From Bacillus_P idriensis_A (GTDB lineage: Bacteria > Bacillota > Bacilli > Bacillales > Bacillaceae): a DNA stretch of 64,000 nt. A model generated the notes under the pieces. It was not told the origin of the DNA and searched no databases. It saw only the letters and a program-made list of their open reading frames with translations. Both the position numbers and the translations under genes were made by a program. Where the stretch lies: positions 186,001 to 250,000 of the forward strand of contig NZ_JBCMYF010000006.1 of assembly GCF_050483325.1 (NCBI RefSeq). The letters run 5' to 3'. This document shows positions 16,233-24,047 of this stretch, one piece after another. Within the stretch, counting starts at the first letter, position 1, and each line of letters starts with the position of its first letter.

Positions 16233-17444
16233 ATGACTTTAAATAAAAAAGTAGTGTTGGCATATTCAGGCGGTTTAGATACTTCAGTAGCAATCAAGTG
16301 GCTTCAGGATCAAGGATACGAAGTGATTGCATGCTGTTTAGATGTTGGTGAAGGGAAAGATCTTGCATTTATTCAAAGCAAAGCGCTGCAGGTTGGAGCC
16401 TCTAAATCATACGTAATTGATGCAAAAAAAGAATTTGCCGATGAATTTGCATTGGTGGCACTTCAGTCACATGCTTTATATGAAGGGAAATACCCGCTTG
16501 TATCTGCGCTGTCACGTCCTTTAATTGCTAAAAAGCTAGTAGAGGTTGCAGAGCAGGAGAATGCCATTGCAGTCGCGCATGGCTGTACAGGAAAAGGCAA
16601 TGATCAGGTTCGTTTTGAAGTATCTATTAAAGCTTTAAACCCTGACCTTGAAGTGCTTGCTCCAGTCCGTGAGTGGAGCTGGTCGCGTGAGGAAGAGATT
16701 CAATATGCACAGGACAACAATATTCCGATTCCAATTAATCTTGGCAGCCCATTTTCAATTGATCAGAACTTATGGGGCAGAAGCAATGAATGCGGAGTTC
16801 TTGAAGACCCATGGGCAGCTCCTCCTGAAGAAGCATATGACCTGACAAATTCAATTGAAAATACACCGGATACACCTGAAATGGTGGAAATAGAATTTGA
16901 ACAAGGCGTACCGGTTTCATTAAATGGTGCAGCTTACCCGCTGGCAGAGTTAATACTCCATTTAAATGCACTTGCAGGCAAGCATGGGGTCGGAAGAATT
17001 GATCATGTAGAAAATCGCCTTGTGGGCATCAAATCCCGTGAAGTATATGAATGCCCGGCTGCGGTTACGCTGCTTAAAGCTCACAAAGAATTAGAAGATC
17101 TGACTCTTGTAAAAGAAGTGGCACACTTTAAACCCGTTATTGAAATGAAGCTGACAGAACTCATTTATAATGGCTTATGGTTTTCACCGCTGAAAGATGC
17201 CCTGCTTGGATTCCTGAAAGAGACACAAGCGTATGTTACAGGAACAGTACGGGTGAAACTTTTTAAAGGTCATGCCATTGTTGAAGGCAGAAAATCTGCT
17301 TACTCTCTTTATGATGAAAAGCTTGCAACATATACAACTGAGGATTCATTTGACCATCAGGCAGCAGTTGGATTCATTTCGCTTTATGGACTTCCTACTA
17401 AGGTCAGCAGCATGGTGCAGGGAAAAAAGAAGGTGAACGTATGA
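16233..17444 (+). CDS. argG: argininosuccinate synthase
   Basis: Joins citrulline and aspartate with ATP to form argininosuccinate, the penultimate step of arginine synthesis. The true start is the ATG at 16233 behind GAGAGGGG, giving 403 residues, the family length; a longer in-frame start at 16179 has no ribosome site. The N-terminal P-loop AYSGGLDTS, the HGCTGKGNDQVRFE segment and the RSNECGVLEDPW segment are intact. It is the first gene of a two-gene operon, overlapping argH by four bases (ATGA). ARG-box-like sites lie upstream. Confidence 0.97.
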   Translation: MTLNKKVVLAYSGGLDTSVAIKWLQDQGYEVIACCLDVGEGKDLAFIQSKALQVGASKSYVIDAKKEFADEFALVALQSHALYEGKYPLVSALSRPLIAKKLVEVAEQENAIAVAHGCTGKGNDQVRFEVSIKALNPDLEVLAPVREWSWSREEEIQYAQDNNIPIPINLGSPFSIDQNLWGRSNECGVLEDPWAAPPEEAYDLTNSIENTPDTPEMVEIEFEQGVPVSLNGAAYPLAELILHLNALAGKHGVGRIDHVENRLVGIKSREVYECPAAVTLLKAHKELEDLTLVKEVAHFKPVIEMKLTELIYNGLWFSPLKDALLGFLKETQAYVTGTVRVKLFKGHAIVEGRKSAYSLYDEKLATYTTEDSFDHQAAVGFISLYGLPTKVSSMVQGKKKVNV

Positions 17445-18814
17445 AAAAACTGTGGGGTGGACGGTTTCAAAAAACACCTGAAAAATGGGTGGATGAATTT
17501 GGAGCATCCATTTCATTTGATAAAGAACTCGTTCTAGAAGATCTAGAGGGAAGTCTTGCACATGTTCATATGCTCGGACAATGCGGAATCATCGAACCTG
17601 CTGAAGCCGAGCAAATTAAAACAGGCCTTCTTCTTTTAAAAGAAAAGGCTGAAAATGGCAAGCTTGTGTTTTCCGTTGATTACGAGGACATCCATTTGAA
17701 CCTCGAAAAGCTGCTTATTGATGAAATCGGACCCGTCGGAGGGAAACTTCATACAGGAAGAAGCAGAAACGATCAAGTTGCGACAGATATGCACCTTTAT
17801 TTGAAAAATCATGTGAAGGAAATTATTCAGCTGATTACATCTTTTCAGCAGACGCTTTTAGAAAAAGCAAAAGCGAATGTAGAAACGATTCTGCCTGGCT
17901 ATACTCATCTTCAGCGTGCACAGCCCATTTCGTTCGCACATCACCTCCTTGCCTATTTCTGGATGCTTGAGCGGGATAAACAGCGCTTTGATGAATCATT
18001 AAAGCGCATCAACATTTCTCCGCTCGGCTGCGGAGCGCTTGCAGGGACCACGTTTCCGATTGATCGTCACTTAACGGCTGAACTGCTTCAGTTTGAAGGG
18101 ATTTATGAAAACAGCCTTGACGGAGTCAGCGATCGTGATTTTATCGTGGAATTTCTGAGCAACAGCTCTCTGATGATGATGCATTTATCACGCTTATGCG
18201 AAGAACTGATTTTATGGTGCAGCCAGGAATTTCAGTTTGTAGAGCTTGATGATACTTACGCAACAGGCAGCTCCATGATGCCTCAGAAGAAAAACCCGGA
18301 TATGGCCGAATTAATCCGTGGCAAAACGGGACGGGTCTATGGCCATTTATTTGCTTTGCTGACGACCTTGAAAGGATTGCCTCTCGCTTATAACAAGGAT
18401 ATGCAGGAGGATAAAGAGGGAATGTTTGACACAGTCCGCACAGTGGAAGGAAGTCTGCAAATTTTTATCGGCATGATCGGAACGCTGAAAGTAAAAAAAG
18501 AGAAAATGAAGAAAGCGACAACAGAAGATTTTTCAAATGCAACGGAGCTTGCAGATTATCTTGCTAAAAAAGGCATGCCTTTTAGAGAAGCACACGAGGT
18601 AGTGGGAAAACTTGTTTATACTTGCATTGAAAAAGGCATTTATTTAAAAGATCTTTCACTCGAAGAATACCAGGATGCGTCTTCTTTATTTACTTCAGAT
18701 ATCTTTGAAACAATCGATCCATATACGGCGGTTGCCAAAAGAATAAGCGATGGCGGCACGGGTTTTTCAAAAGTAAAAGAAGCGATAGCTAAGGCTGACA
18801 AAGCATTACTGTAA
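17441..18814 (+). CDS. argH: argininosuccinate lyase
   Basis: Splits argininosuccinate into arginine and fumarate. The 457-residue protein belongs to the fumarase/aspartase superfamily: the N terminus LWGGRF, the HTGRSRNDQV motif near residue 105-115, TVLPGYTHLQRAQP-like segment near 160, and the mobile-loop signature GSSMMPQKKNPD near 280. The start codon overlaps the argG stop as ATGA, showing translational coupling. No obvious terminator lies directly after it; the next 85 bases form a hairpin-rich leader for a small gene. Confidence 0.97.
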   Translation: MKKLWGGRFQKTPEKWVDEFGASISFDKELVLEDLEGSLAHVHMLGQCGIIEPAEAEQIKTGLLLLKEKAENGKLVFSVDYEDIHLNLEKLLIDEIGPVGGKLHTGRSRNDQVATDMHLYLKNHVKEIIQLITSFQQTLLEKAKANVETILPGYTHLQRAQPISFAHHLLAYFWMLERDKQRFDESLKRINISPLGCGALAGTTFPIDRHLTAELLQFEGIYENSLDGVSDRDFIVEFLSNSSLMMMHLSRLCEELILWCSQEFQFVELDDTYATGSSMMPQKKNPDMAELIRGKTGRVYGHLFALLTTLKGLPLAYNKDMQEDKEGMFDTVRTVEGSLQIFIGMIGTLKVKKEKMKKATTEDFSNATELADYLAKKGMPFREAHEVVGKLVYTCIEKGIYLKDLSLEEYQDASSLFTSDIFETIDPYTAVAKRISDGGTGFSKVKEAIAKADKALL

Positions 18815-18837
18815 AATTTGAAGGTATTACCATCGTA

Positions 18838-18896
18838 AACAGCTCCATTTTCACAAACGATAGTAAAGATACACTATCTGAACAAAAGGAGCTGTT
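18838..18896 (+). promoter_or_regulatory. hairpin that can hide the ribosome site of the 18901 gene
   Basis: AACAGCTCC (18838-18846) pairs perfectly with GGAGCTGTT (18888-18896), which includes the Shine-Dalgarno sequence of the next ORF. A smaller helix, GATAGT with ACTATC, sits within the loop. It could control translation or arise by chance. Confidence 0.4.
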
Positions 18897-18900
18897 ACCG

Positions 18901-19071
18901 ATGGGAAAAGAAAAAGATCCAAAAAATCAATCTGCTTATTATGATTATGAAGGAGAAAATGAAACATCTCAGCTAATTACAGATGCTTATTCAAGCGGAG
19001 TAGTTGAGCAGCAGTACGAGCAAAATTTCCTTCAGGAAAATCTTCAGCCGCGGGACGAAGATAAAGAATAG
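18901..19071 (+). CDS. small acidic hydrophilic protein, function unknown
   Basis: A 56-residue open frame with AAAAGGAG about 9 bases before ATG and a terminator right after the stop, so probably a real gene. The product is acidic and polar (YYDYEGENETSQLITDAYSSG, then EQQYEQNF). The TSQL and acidic/tyrosine pattern recalls the DUF4025/YozQ small proteins of Bacillus, but I cannot verify this. There are no cysteines or membrane segments. Its position after argH with a separate leader suggests independent expression. Confidence 0.6.
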   Translation: MGKEKDPKNQSAYYDYEGENETSQLITDAYSSGVVEQQYEQNFLQENLQPRDEDKE

Positions 19072-19085
19072 ATTTCATTTTAAGA

Positions 19086-19121
19086 CAAGAAAAAGTCATC
19101 AATCGTGATGACTTTTTTCTG
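19086..19121. terminator. bidirectional terminator between the 18901 gene and the permease
   Basis: AAAAGTCATCA pairs with TGATGACTTTT around ATCG, with A- and T-runs on either side. The right arm overlaps the last codons of the minus-strand permease gene. Confidence 0.88.
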
Positions 19122-20397
19122 TTTTAATGAGGATCAAGCAGAGCAGGCCTGAAAAGATAAATGTAAAAAAACCGGGGGGAAAACGATCAGGAATAATGAA
19201 ATAAATACATATCCCGCAAATAATGGCGATTGCGGCTCTTCCGTTTAGTTGCTTTAAGGAGACTTGTGCTGCTTTAATGTGATTCACGACAAACTCCACA
19301 ACAATTACAGCAGATAGTGGAATAATGGCCGACCCCATCAAAGAAATGAAATAAGAAGCTTCTGTGACAAACTCAGGAATTGTACTCAAACAGATGGCCG
19401 CGATGCCAAAAACAGCTGCACTTTTCAGTCTTCCAAGTGCCGGGAAAATATTCAGCAGGCTGAAGGCTCCTGTATAAGCATTGTTCAGATTGATTGAAAA
19501 CATGGATAAAATCGAACAAAGTAAAATGACCATCACGACTGGAATGGAATCAGTTAACGTACTTGCTGATATGAATGGATTCAGCTGGTTATAATAAAAG
19601 GCACTATAAGCCCCAAAGCAGGCTGTCAGGAAAAACCCAAAAAGATTGCCGGTATATAAGCCGAAAAATCCATGCTTCGGAGATTTCGCATATCTGGCCA
19701 TATCCGCTGAAGCGCTGACACCGGAAATATACTGGACAAACACAAGGCTTGCATAGAGAACCATTGTCAAAAAGGCAGAATTTGAGTCTATGGGCACATC
19801 AGTTGCTGAAGGCGCGGCTGGGCTTGCAGTAAAATATAAATAGAAAATAACTCCTTGCCCGGCAAGCAAAAAAGGCAGGAAATATTTTGTGATTTTTTTT
19901 ACAGCATCAAAGCCTGCAGCTGCAATTGCAGCCATGCCTGTTCCAAGCAGCATAGCGAGGGGAGCGAATTCAAGTTCAAGTTGCAAATAGCGTCTGCAAA
20001 TCTCAATGATCATCAGTGTTCCGCCGATTGTTTGAACGCAGAACCAATACAGTGATGTAAGCGTGCGAAGCGGTGAAGAGAAAAAGCGAGCTCCTTTTGT
20101 TCCAATAAAAGATCTTATCGCATATTGTGCAGGAATTCCGTGAACTGAGCCAGGAAGCGATAAAAGGGAAACAAAAAAGAAGGCAAGAGAAGCTCCAATC
20201 ACTGTGCACATTACTGCCTGAAAAAAAGAAAGTCCCCCTTCCATAACGGCCAGCGCAGGAAGAAGAAAATTGCCTGCATTAACAGAAAACGATAATTGAA
20301 TGATAAAATAGTCAAACCAGGAAGTGCTGCGAAGTTCCTTGGGGACAGCCTCTAATCCGAATTGTTCAAGTTTTGATGCGATCGCAGATTGCGCCAT
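19099..20397 (-). CDS. NCS1-family nucleobase:cation permease (CodB-like)
   Basis: A 432-residue membrane protein with about 12 transmembrane helices, of the purine/cytosine permease (NCS1) group. The N-terminal segment SWFDYFIIQLSFSVNAGNFLLPA matches the first helix region of CodB-like carriers. A conserved SGVSASADMARYAK motif in the middle resembles the helix 6 region, and SINLNNAYTGAFSLLNIFP the helix 8 region. The substrate may be cytosine, purine, allantoin or hydantoin; nothing nearby decides. ATG is preceded by AAGGCGGAAAAG. It is a single-gene unit divergent from ytkK. Confidence 0.82.
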   Translation of the reverse strand: MAQSAIASKLEQFGLEAVPKELRSTSWFDYFIIQLSFSVNAGNFLLPALAVMEGGLSFFQAVMCTVIGASLAFFFVSLLSLPGSVHGIPAQYAIRSFIGTKGARFFSSPLRTLTSLYWFCVQTIGGTLMIIEICRRYLQLELEFAPLAMLLGTGMAAIAAAGFDAVKKITKYFLPFLLAGQGVIFYLYFTASPAAPSATDVPIDSNSAFLTMVLYASLVFVQYISGVSASADMARYAKSPKHGFFGLYTGNLFGFFLTACFGAYSAFYYNQLNPFISASTLTDSIPVVMVILLCSILSMFSINLNNAYTGAFSLLNIFPALGRLKSAAVFGIAAICLSTIPEFVTEASYFISLMGSAIIPLSAVIVVEFVVNHIKAAQVSLKQLNGRAAIAIICGICIYFIIPDRFPPGFFTFIFSGLLCLILIKTEKSHHD

Positions 20398-20462
20398 GAC
20401 TTTTCCGCCTTTGTTAAGTATTCATTTTATGTATCTTGATTAGCTCGTACGTCAGCAGAATT

Positions 20463-20634
20463 CTTATCTATCTGCCTGAGTCTGAACAGTCGGTTCCGCT
20501 TTTCGTATTGTCTAGCTCCACCGCCCAACTCTTCGGCCAGAACGGCTCCGTCTGTAAAGGCAAAAAGCGCCTTTTCAGCCGGATCCTTAGCTGTCTGTCA
20601 GAGCTAACCGGGCGGTTCCGCTTTTCGTTATTGT
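20463..20634 (-). repeat. interspersed structured repeat, copy B
   Basis: Nearly full-length copy in minus orientation, flanked on both sides by CGGTTCCGCTTTTCG. It contains GTCTAGCTCCACCGCC, CTTCGGCCAGAACGGCTCCG, AAAGGCAAAAAGCGCCTTTT and CCGGATCCTTAGCTG. It fills most of the 314-base gap between the divergent permease and ytkK genes, leaving only about 75 bases for the ytkK promoter. Confidence 0.8.
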
Positions 20635-20711
20635 AAGTTTGTTTTCATTTCAATACAATGATAAAGATAAATAATATACTATATCCCGGTGCACCGAGGA
20701 GGATTTAAACG

Positions 20712-21470
20712 TTGAGACATGCCATCATAACAGCTGGTTCAAAAGGTTTAGGAAGAAAAGTGACGGAGCTGTTCCTCTCTGAAGGCTACTCTGTCACAAT
20801 TAATTACCGCAGTGATGAATCTGCCGTTGAGCAGCTAAAGAAACAATATGCACATTTTGAAGACCGCATGCTTTTTATTAAAGGGGACGTAACAAAAAAA
20901 GAAGACCTGCTTTATTTAGTTGATGAGGGATTCAAAAAGTTTGGCCGCATCGACTGTTTAATTAATAACGCAGGCCCTTACATATTCGAAAGAAAAAAAT
21001 TGGCTGATTATCTTGACGAGGAATGGCATGAAATGATAGACGGCAATTTGACTTCTGTTTTTTATCTGCTGAAAAAAGTGATTCCCATCATGCGAAAACA
21101 GCAATACGGACGTATTATCACTTACGGTTTTCAAGGAGCTGATTCATCATCGGGCTGGCTGCACCGTTCTGCATTCAGCGCAGCTAAAACCGGTCTTGCA
21201 TCTCTTACAAAAACGATTGCGATTGAGGAAGCAGAATACGGTATAACAGCAAATATGATTTGCCCCGGCAATATCACAGGAGAGATGAAGGAAGCAAGCA
21301 TTTCTCAGGCAAGAGAGATTCACGACCCGGATACTCCGATTGGCAGATCAGGAACGGGAGAAGATATCGGAAGACTGATTGCGTTTTTATGCGGAGAAAA
21401 TTCAGATATGATTACCGGGGCTGTCATCGAAGCTACCGGTGCTGTAAATGTATTGAACCGCAGACCGTAA
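20712..21470 (+). CDS. ytkK: short-chain dehydrogenase-like protein YtkK
   Basis: A 252-residue Rossmann-fold protein related to 3-oxoacyl-ACP reductases. The nucleotide-binding motif is TAGSKGLG near the N terminus, with NNAG near residue 87 and the GRIITYGFQG strand. The usual catalytic YxxxK reads SAFSAAK: phenylalanine replaces the catalytic tyrosine, while the lysine remains. As I recall, B. subtilis YtkK has the same change, so this looks like a property of the family and not a local mutation. The TTG start has GAGGAGG 9 bases upstream. It is followed by its own terminator. The function is unknown and normal reductase chemistry is doubtful. Confidence 0.85.
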   Translation: MRHAIITAGSKGLGRKVTELFLSEGYSVTINYRSDESAVEQLKKQYAHFEDRMLFIKGDVTKKEDLLYLVDEGFKKFGRIDCLINNAGPYIFERKKLADYLDEEWHEMIDGNLTSVFYLLKKVIPIMRKQQYGRIITYGFQGADSSSGWLHRSAFSAAKTGLASLTKTIAIEEAEYGITANMICPGNITGEMKEASISQAREIHDPDTPIGRSGTGEDIGRLIAFLCGENSDMITGAVIEATGAVNVLNRRP

Positions 21471-21474
21471 AGTG

Positions 21475-21502
21475 CACCTCAACTCATGTTGGGGTGTTTT
21501 TT
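21475..21502 (+). terminator. intrinsic terminator of ytkK
   Basis: CACCTCAAC pairs with GTTGGGGTG (one G-U) around TCAT, then T6. Confidence 0.88.
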
Positions 21503-21515
21503 AGAGAGAAAATAA

Positions 21516-21570
21516 CCTTCGGCGAGAACGTCTCTGTCTGTCTGAGCTAAACGGGCGGTTCCGCTTTTCG
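21516..21570 (-). repeat. interspersed repeat, truncated copy C
   Basis: Short remnant with the ends retained (CCTTCGGCGAGAACG, then CTGTCTGAGCTAAACGGGCGGTTCCGCTTTTCG) but the inner hairpin deleted. Lies between the ytkK terminator and ald. Confidence 0.65.
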
Positions 21571-21687
21571 TGGCAAAAGCACATTTCCTAGAATACATTT
21601 CCAATTTAGGTGAGTTTCCATATGATAAATTAAGGAAATACTTAAAATAGAACCGGATTGAAATGGAATGATACAGGAGGAAAAACG

Positions 21688-22806
21688 ATGAAAATCGGCA
21701 TACCTAAAGAAATTAAAAATAATGAAAACCGCGTGGCCATGACCCCTGCTGGTGTTATTCCCCTTGTTCAGGCGGGACATGAGGTGTATATTGAGCAAAA
21801 TGCAGGGGAAGGATCGGGTTTTCCGGATCATCAGTACATGGAAGCGGGTGCGAAAATCGTTGCTTCACCAGAAGAAGCTTGGGCGCTTGATATGGTCATG
21901 AAGGTAAAGGAGCCCCTCCCATCTGAATACCAATACTTTCGTGAAGGGTTGATTTTATTTACCTATCTGCATCTTGCTGCTGAATCAGAGCTTACCCGTG
22001 CACTGATTGACCGGAAAGTAGTTGGGATTGCTTATGAAACGGTTCAGCTTCCAAACCGCTCATTGCCTCTTTTAACACCGATGAGTGAAGTGGCTGGAAG
22101 AATGGCTTCACAAATTGGTGCGCAATTTTTAGAAAAGCCAAAAGGCGGAATGGGTATTTTACTATCAGGTGTACCCGGTGTGAAGCGTGGAAAAGTGGCC
22201 ATTATCGGAGGCGGGGTAGCCGGAACGAACGCTGCCAAAATTGCCGTCGGGCTTGGGGCAGATGTTACCATGCTCGATGTAAACCCGGACCGTCTGCGCC
22301 AGCTGGACGATATTTTTGGAAAAGAAATCACAACGCTTATGTCAAACCCTTATAACATTGCCTATGCTGTCAGTCAGTCAGATCTTGTGATTGGAGCTGT
22401 GCTGATACCGGGGGCAAGAGCTCCAAAGCTTGTCTCCGAGGAAATGGTCCAAAGCATGACTCCGGGATCAGTCATTGTCGATATTGCAATCGATCAAGGA
22501 GGTATTTTTGCAACTACAGACAGAATTACAACTCATGATAATCCAACATATGAAAAGCATGGCGTTCTTCACTATGCTGTGGCAAATATGCCAGGTGCTG
22601 TGCCAAGAACATCAACGATTGCTCTGACGAATGTAACGGTACCTTATGCCGTGCAAATTGCAAATAAGGGTTACAAAAAAGCCTGCCTGGAAAATGAACC
22701 GTTATTAAAAGGACTCAATACATTAAACGGTTTTGTAACTTATGAAGCAGTGGCTGAATCTCATGGATTAGCCTACTCAGATGCAAAGGCATTGCTCGGT
22801 GAATAA
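21688..22806 (+). CDS. ald: alanine dehydrogenase
   Basis: NAD-dependent oxidative deamination of L-alanine to pyruvate; in Bacillus it supports growth on alanine and normal sporulation. The product has 372 residues, close to the family's usual 370-378. Visible points: MKIGIPKEIKNNENRVA at the N terminus, MKVKEPLP with the substrate-binding lysine, LFTYLHLAAE with the catalytic histidine, the Rossmann motif IIGGGVAGTNAA near residue 172, and VDIAIDQGG with the conserved aspartate. The ATG at 21688 follows CAGGAGG; an upstream in-frame ATG at 21658 has no ribosome site. Confidence 0.96.
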   Translation: MKIGIPKEIKNNENRVAMTPAGVIPLVQAGHEVYIEQNAGEGSGFPDHQYMEAGAKIVASPEEAWALDMVMKVKEPLPSEYQYFREGLILFTYLHLAAESELTRALIDRKVVGIAYETVQLPNRSLPLLTPMSEVAGRMASQIGAQFLEKPKGGMGILLSGVPGVKRGKVAIIGGGVAGTNAAKIAVGLGADVTMLDVNPDRLRQLDDIFGKEITTLMSNPYNIAYAVSQSDLVIGAVLIPGARAPKLVSEEMVQSMTPGSVIVDIAIDQGGIFATTDRITTHDNPTYEKHGVLHYAVANMPGAVPRTSTIALTNVTVPYAVQIANKGYKKACLENEPLLKGLNTLNGFVTYEAVAESHGLAYSDAKALLGE

Positions 22807-22814
22807 TCGAGGAC

Positions 22815-22845
22815 AGCGGACATTGAAAGGAATGTCCGCTTTTTC
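22815..22845 (+). terminator. intrinsic terminator of ald
   Basis: AGCGGACATT pairs with AATGTCCGCT around a 6-base loop, followed by T5. Confidence 0.92.
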
Positions 22846-22925
22846 GTGTCTGTTTGAAGGTTATAATGTGACATCAATGGTGATTTTTAGTACGATAAAA
22901 TTATCAATGGATTGGGAGTGAGATA

Positions 22926-23609
22926 ATGAAGGTTTCATACCATGGACATTCAGTTGTGAAAATTCAAACGGATAAACATACGATTGTCATTGATCCATTT
23001 ATTAATGGGAATGGACAGACAGATTTGAAGGTTGAAGATTTGAAAGTTGATGTTATATTGCTCACCCACGGTCATAATGACCATGTCGGAGACACCATAC
23101 AGCTTGCGAAACAAAACAATGCTCTGGTTGTTGCTCCTTTTGAACTTGCTACATATTTAGGATGGAAAGGATTAAATGTTCATCCAATGCATATAGGCGG
23201 ATCGCACACATTTGAATTTGGAACAGTTAAATTTACTCAGGCATTTCATGGTTCAAGCTATGAAGAGGAAGAGGAGCAAAAAATCGTTTATACGGGCATG
23301 CCAGCCGGGATTCTCTTTAAAAAGGAAGGGAAAACGGTTTATCATGCAGGGGATACGGCGCTCTTCTCAGATATGAAGCTTCTTGGAGAATTTGAAGATC
23401 TTGATCTGGCCTTTTTGCCGATCGGGGATAATTTCACTATGGGACCAGAGGATGCTGCGATTGCTGCAAAATGGATCAAAGCAAAAACGGTAGTTCCTAT
23501 GCATTACAATACATTCCCTGTTATTGAACAGGATCCAAAAGAATTTGTCAGCAGACTCTCCGGCAATACCGGAAAAGTAATGGAAGCTGGAGAATCTATT
23601 AAACTATAA
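22926..23609 (+). CDS. ytkL: UPF0173 metal-dependent hydrolase YtkL
   Basis: A 227-residue metallo-beta-lactamase-fold protein of the UPF0173 group. The metal-binding motif THGHNDHVGD places His48, His50, Asp52 and His53 in the standard positions. VYHAGDTALFSDM supplies the later conserved Asp, and VPMHYNTFP the last histidine. The natural substrate is unknown. ATG follows GGGAGTGAGATA. It is a single gene with its own terminator, as in other Bacillus genomes. Confidence 0.9.
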   Translation: MKVSYHGHSVVKIQTDKHTIVIDPFINGNGQTDLKVEDLKVDVILLTHGHNDHVGDTIQLAKQNNALVVAPFELATYLGWKGLNVHPMHIGGSHTFEFGTVKFTQAFHGSSYEEEEEQKIVYTGMPAGILFKKEGKTVYHAGDTALFSDMKLLGEFEDLDLAFLPIGDNFTMGPEDAAIAAKWIKAKTVVPMHYNTFPVIEQDPKEFVSRLSGNTGKVMEAGESIKL

Positions 23610-23615
23610 AACGCA

Positions 23616-23641
23616 GGCGGGGGTCGTACCTCCGCTTTTTC
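23616..23641 (+). terminator. intrinsic terminator of ytkL
   Basis: GGCGGGGGT pairs with ACCTCCGCT (two G-U pairs) with a small loop, followed by T5. Confidence 0.78.
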
Positions 23642-23738
23642 TATGTGAATTTTTCTCCTCTCAAATCCATGGTGTTTCGCATGAATGAGAGGATCAGAGC
23701 ATAAAATGAAACAAGCTGTAAAAAGGAGTTGGACTATC

Positions 23739-23978
23739 ATGCGTATTCTTTATATCTTATTAGCCGGTGCCATTGTCTATTTTGCATTGCCCCGTTTGGA
23801 TTTTTCAAGCAGCAGTTCTTTGGAAAGTTTCTTTTCACTGGTTTGGCTGATTTTTGCTTTATGTGTGATTGGCGGCAATATGACGGGGCTGATTTATGCT
23901 CCTAAAAAACGTTCCTCAAAACGTGCAGCTGTGCGCAAGTACCAGGCAAAAACAAAGCAGCGTGCAGCAGCTCGTTGA
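23739..23978 (+). CDS. small two-helix membrane protein, function unknown
   Basis: A 79-residue protein. The first membrane helix is near residues 3-20 (ILYILLAGAIVYFALP) and the second near 33-53 (SLVWLIFALCVIGGNMTGLIY), followed by a strongly basic tail (KKRSSKRAAVRKYQAKTKQRAAAR) that should face the cytoplasm. AAAAGGAG lies 11 bases before the ATG at 23739, so this start is preferred over the one at 23685. It sits between ytkL and ytoI. I do not recognise a characterised family. Confidence 0.68.
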   Translation: MRILYILLAGAIVYFALPRLDFSSSSSLESFFSLVWLIFALCVIGGNMTGLIYAPKKRSSKRAAVRKYQAKTKQRAAAR

Positions 23979-24047
23979 TATAAAGCGTTCACACCCTTAT
24001 AATGAAATTGGAAGATAAGAATGGCTGATGAAAAAGGGTGAAGAAGC

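Noticed and set aside
18852..18876. Sigma-E or sigma-K promoter (GATACACT-like -10) before the 18901 ORF
   Set aside because: The -10 resembles the consensus, but no matching -35 lies at the required distance.
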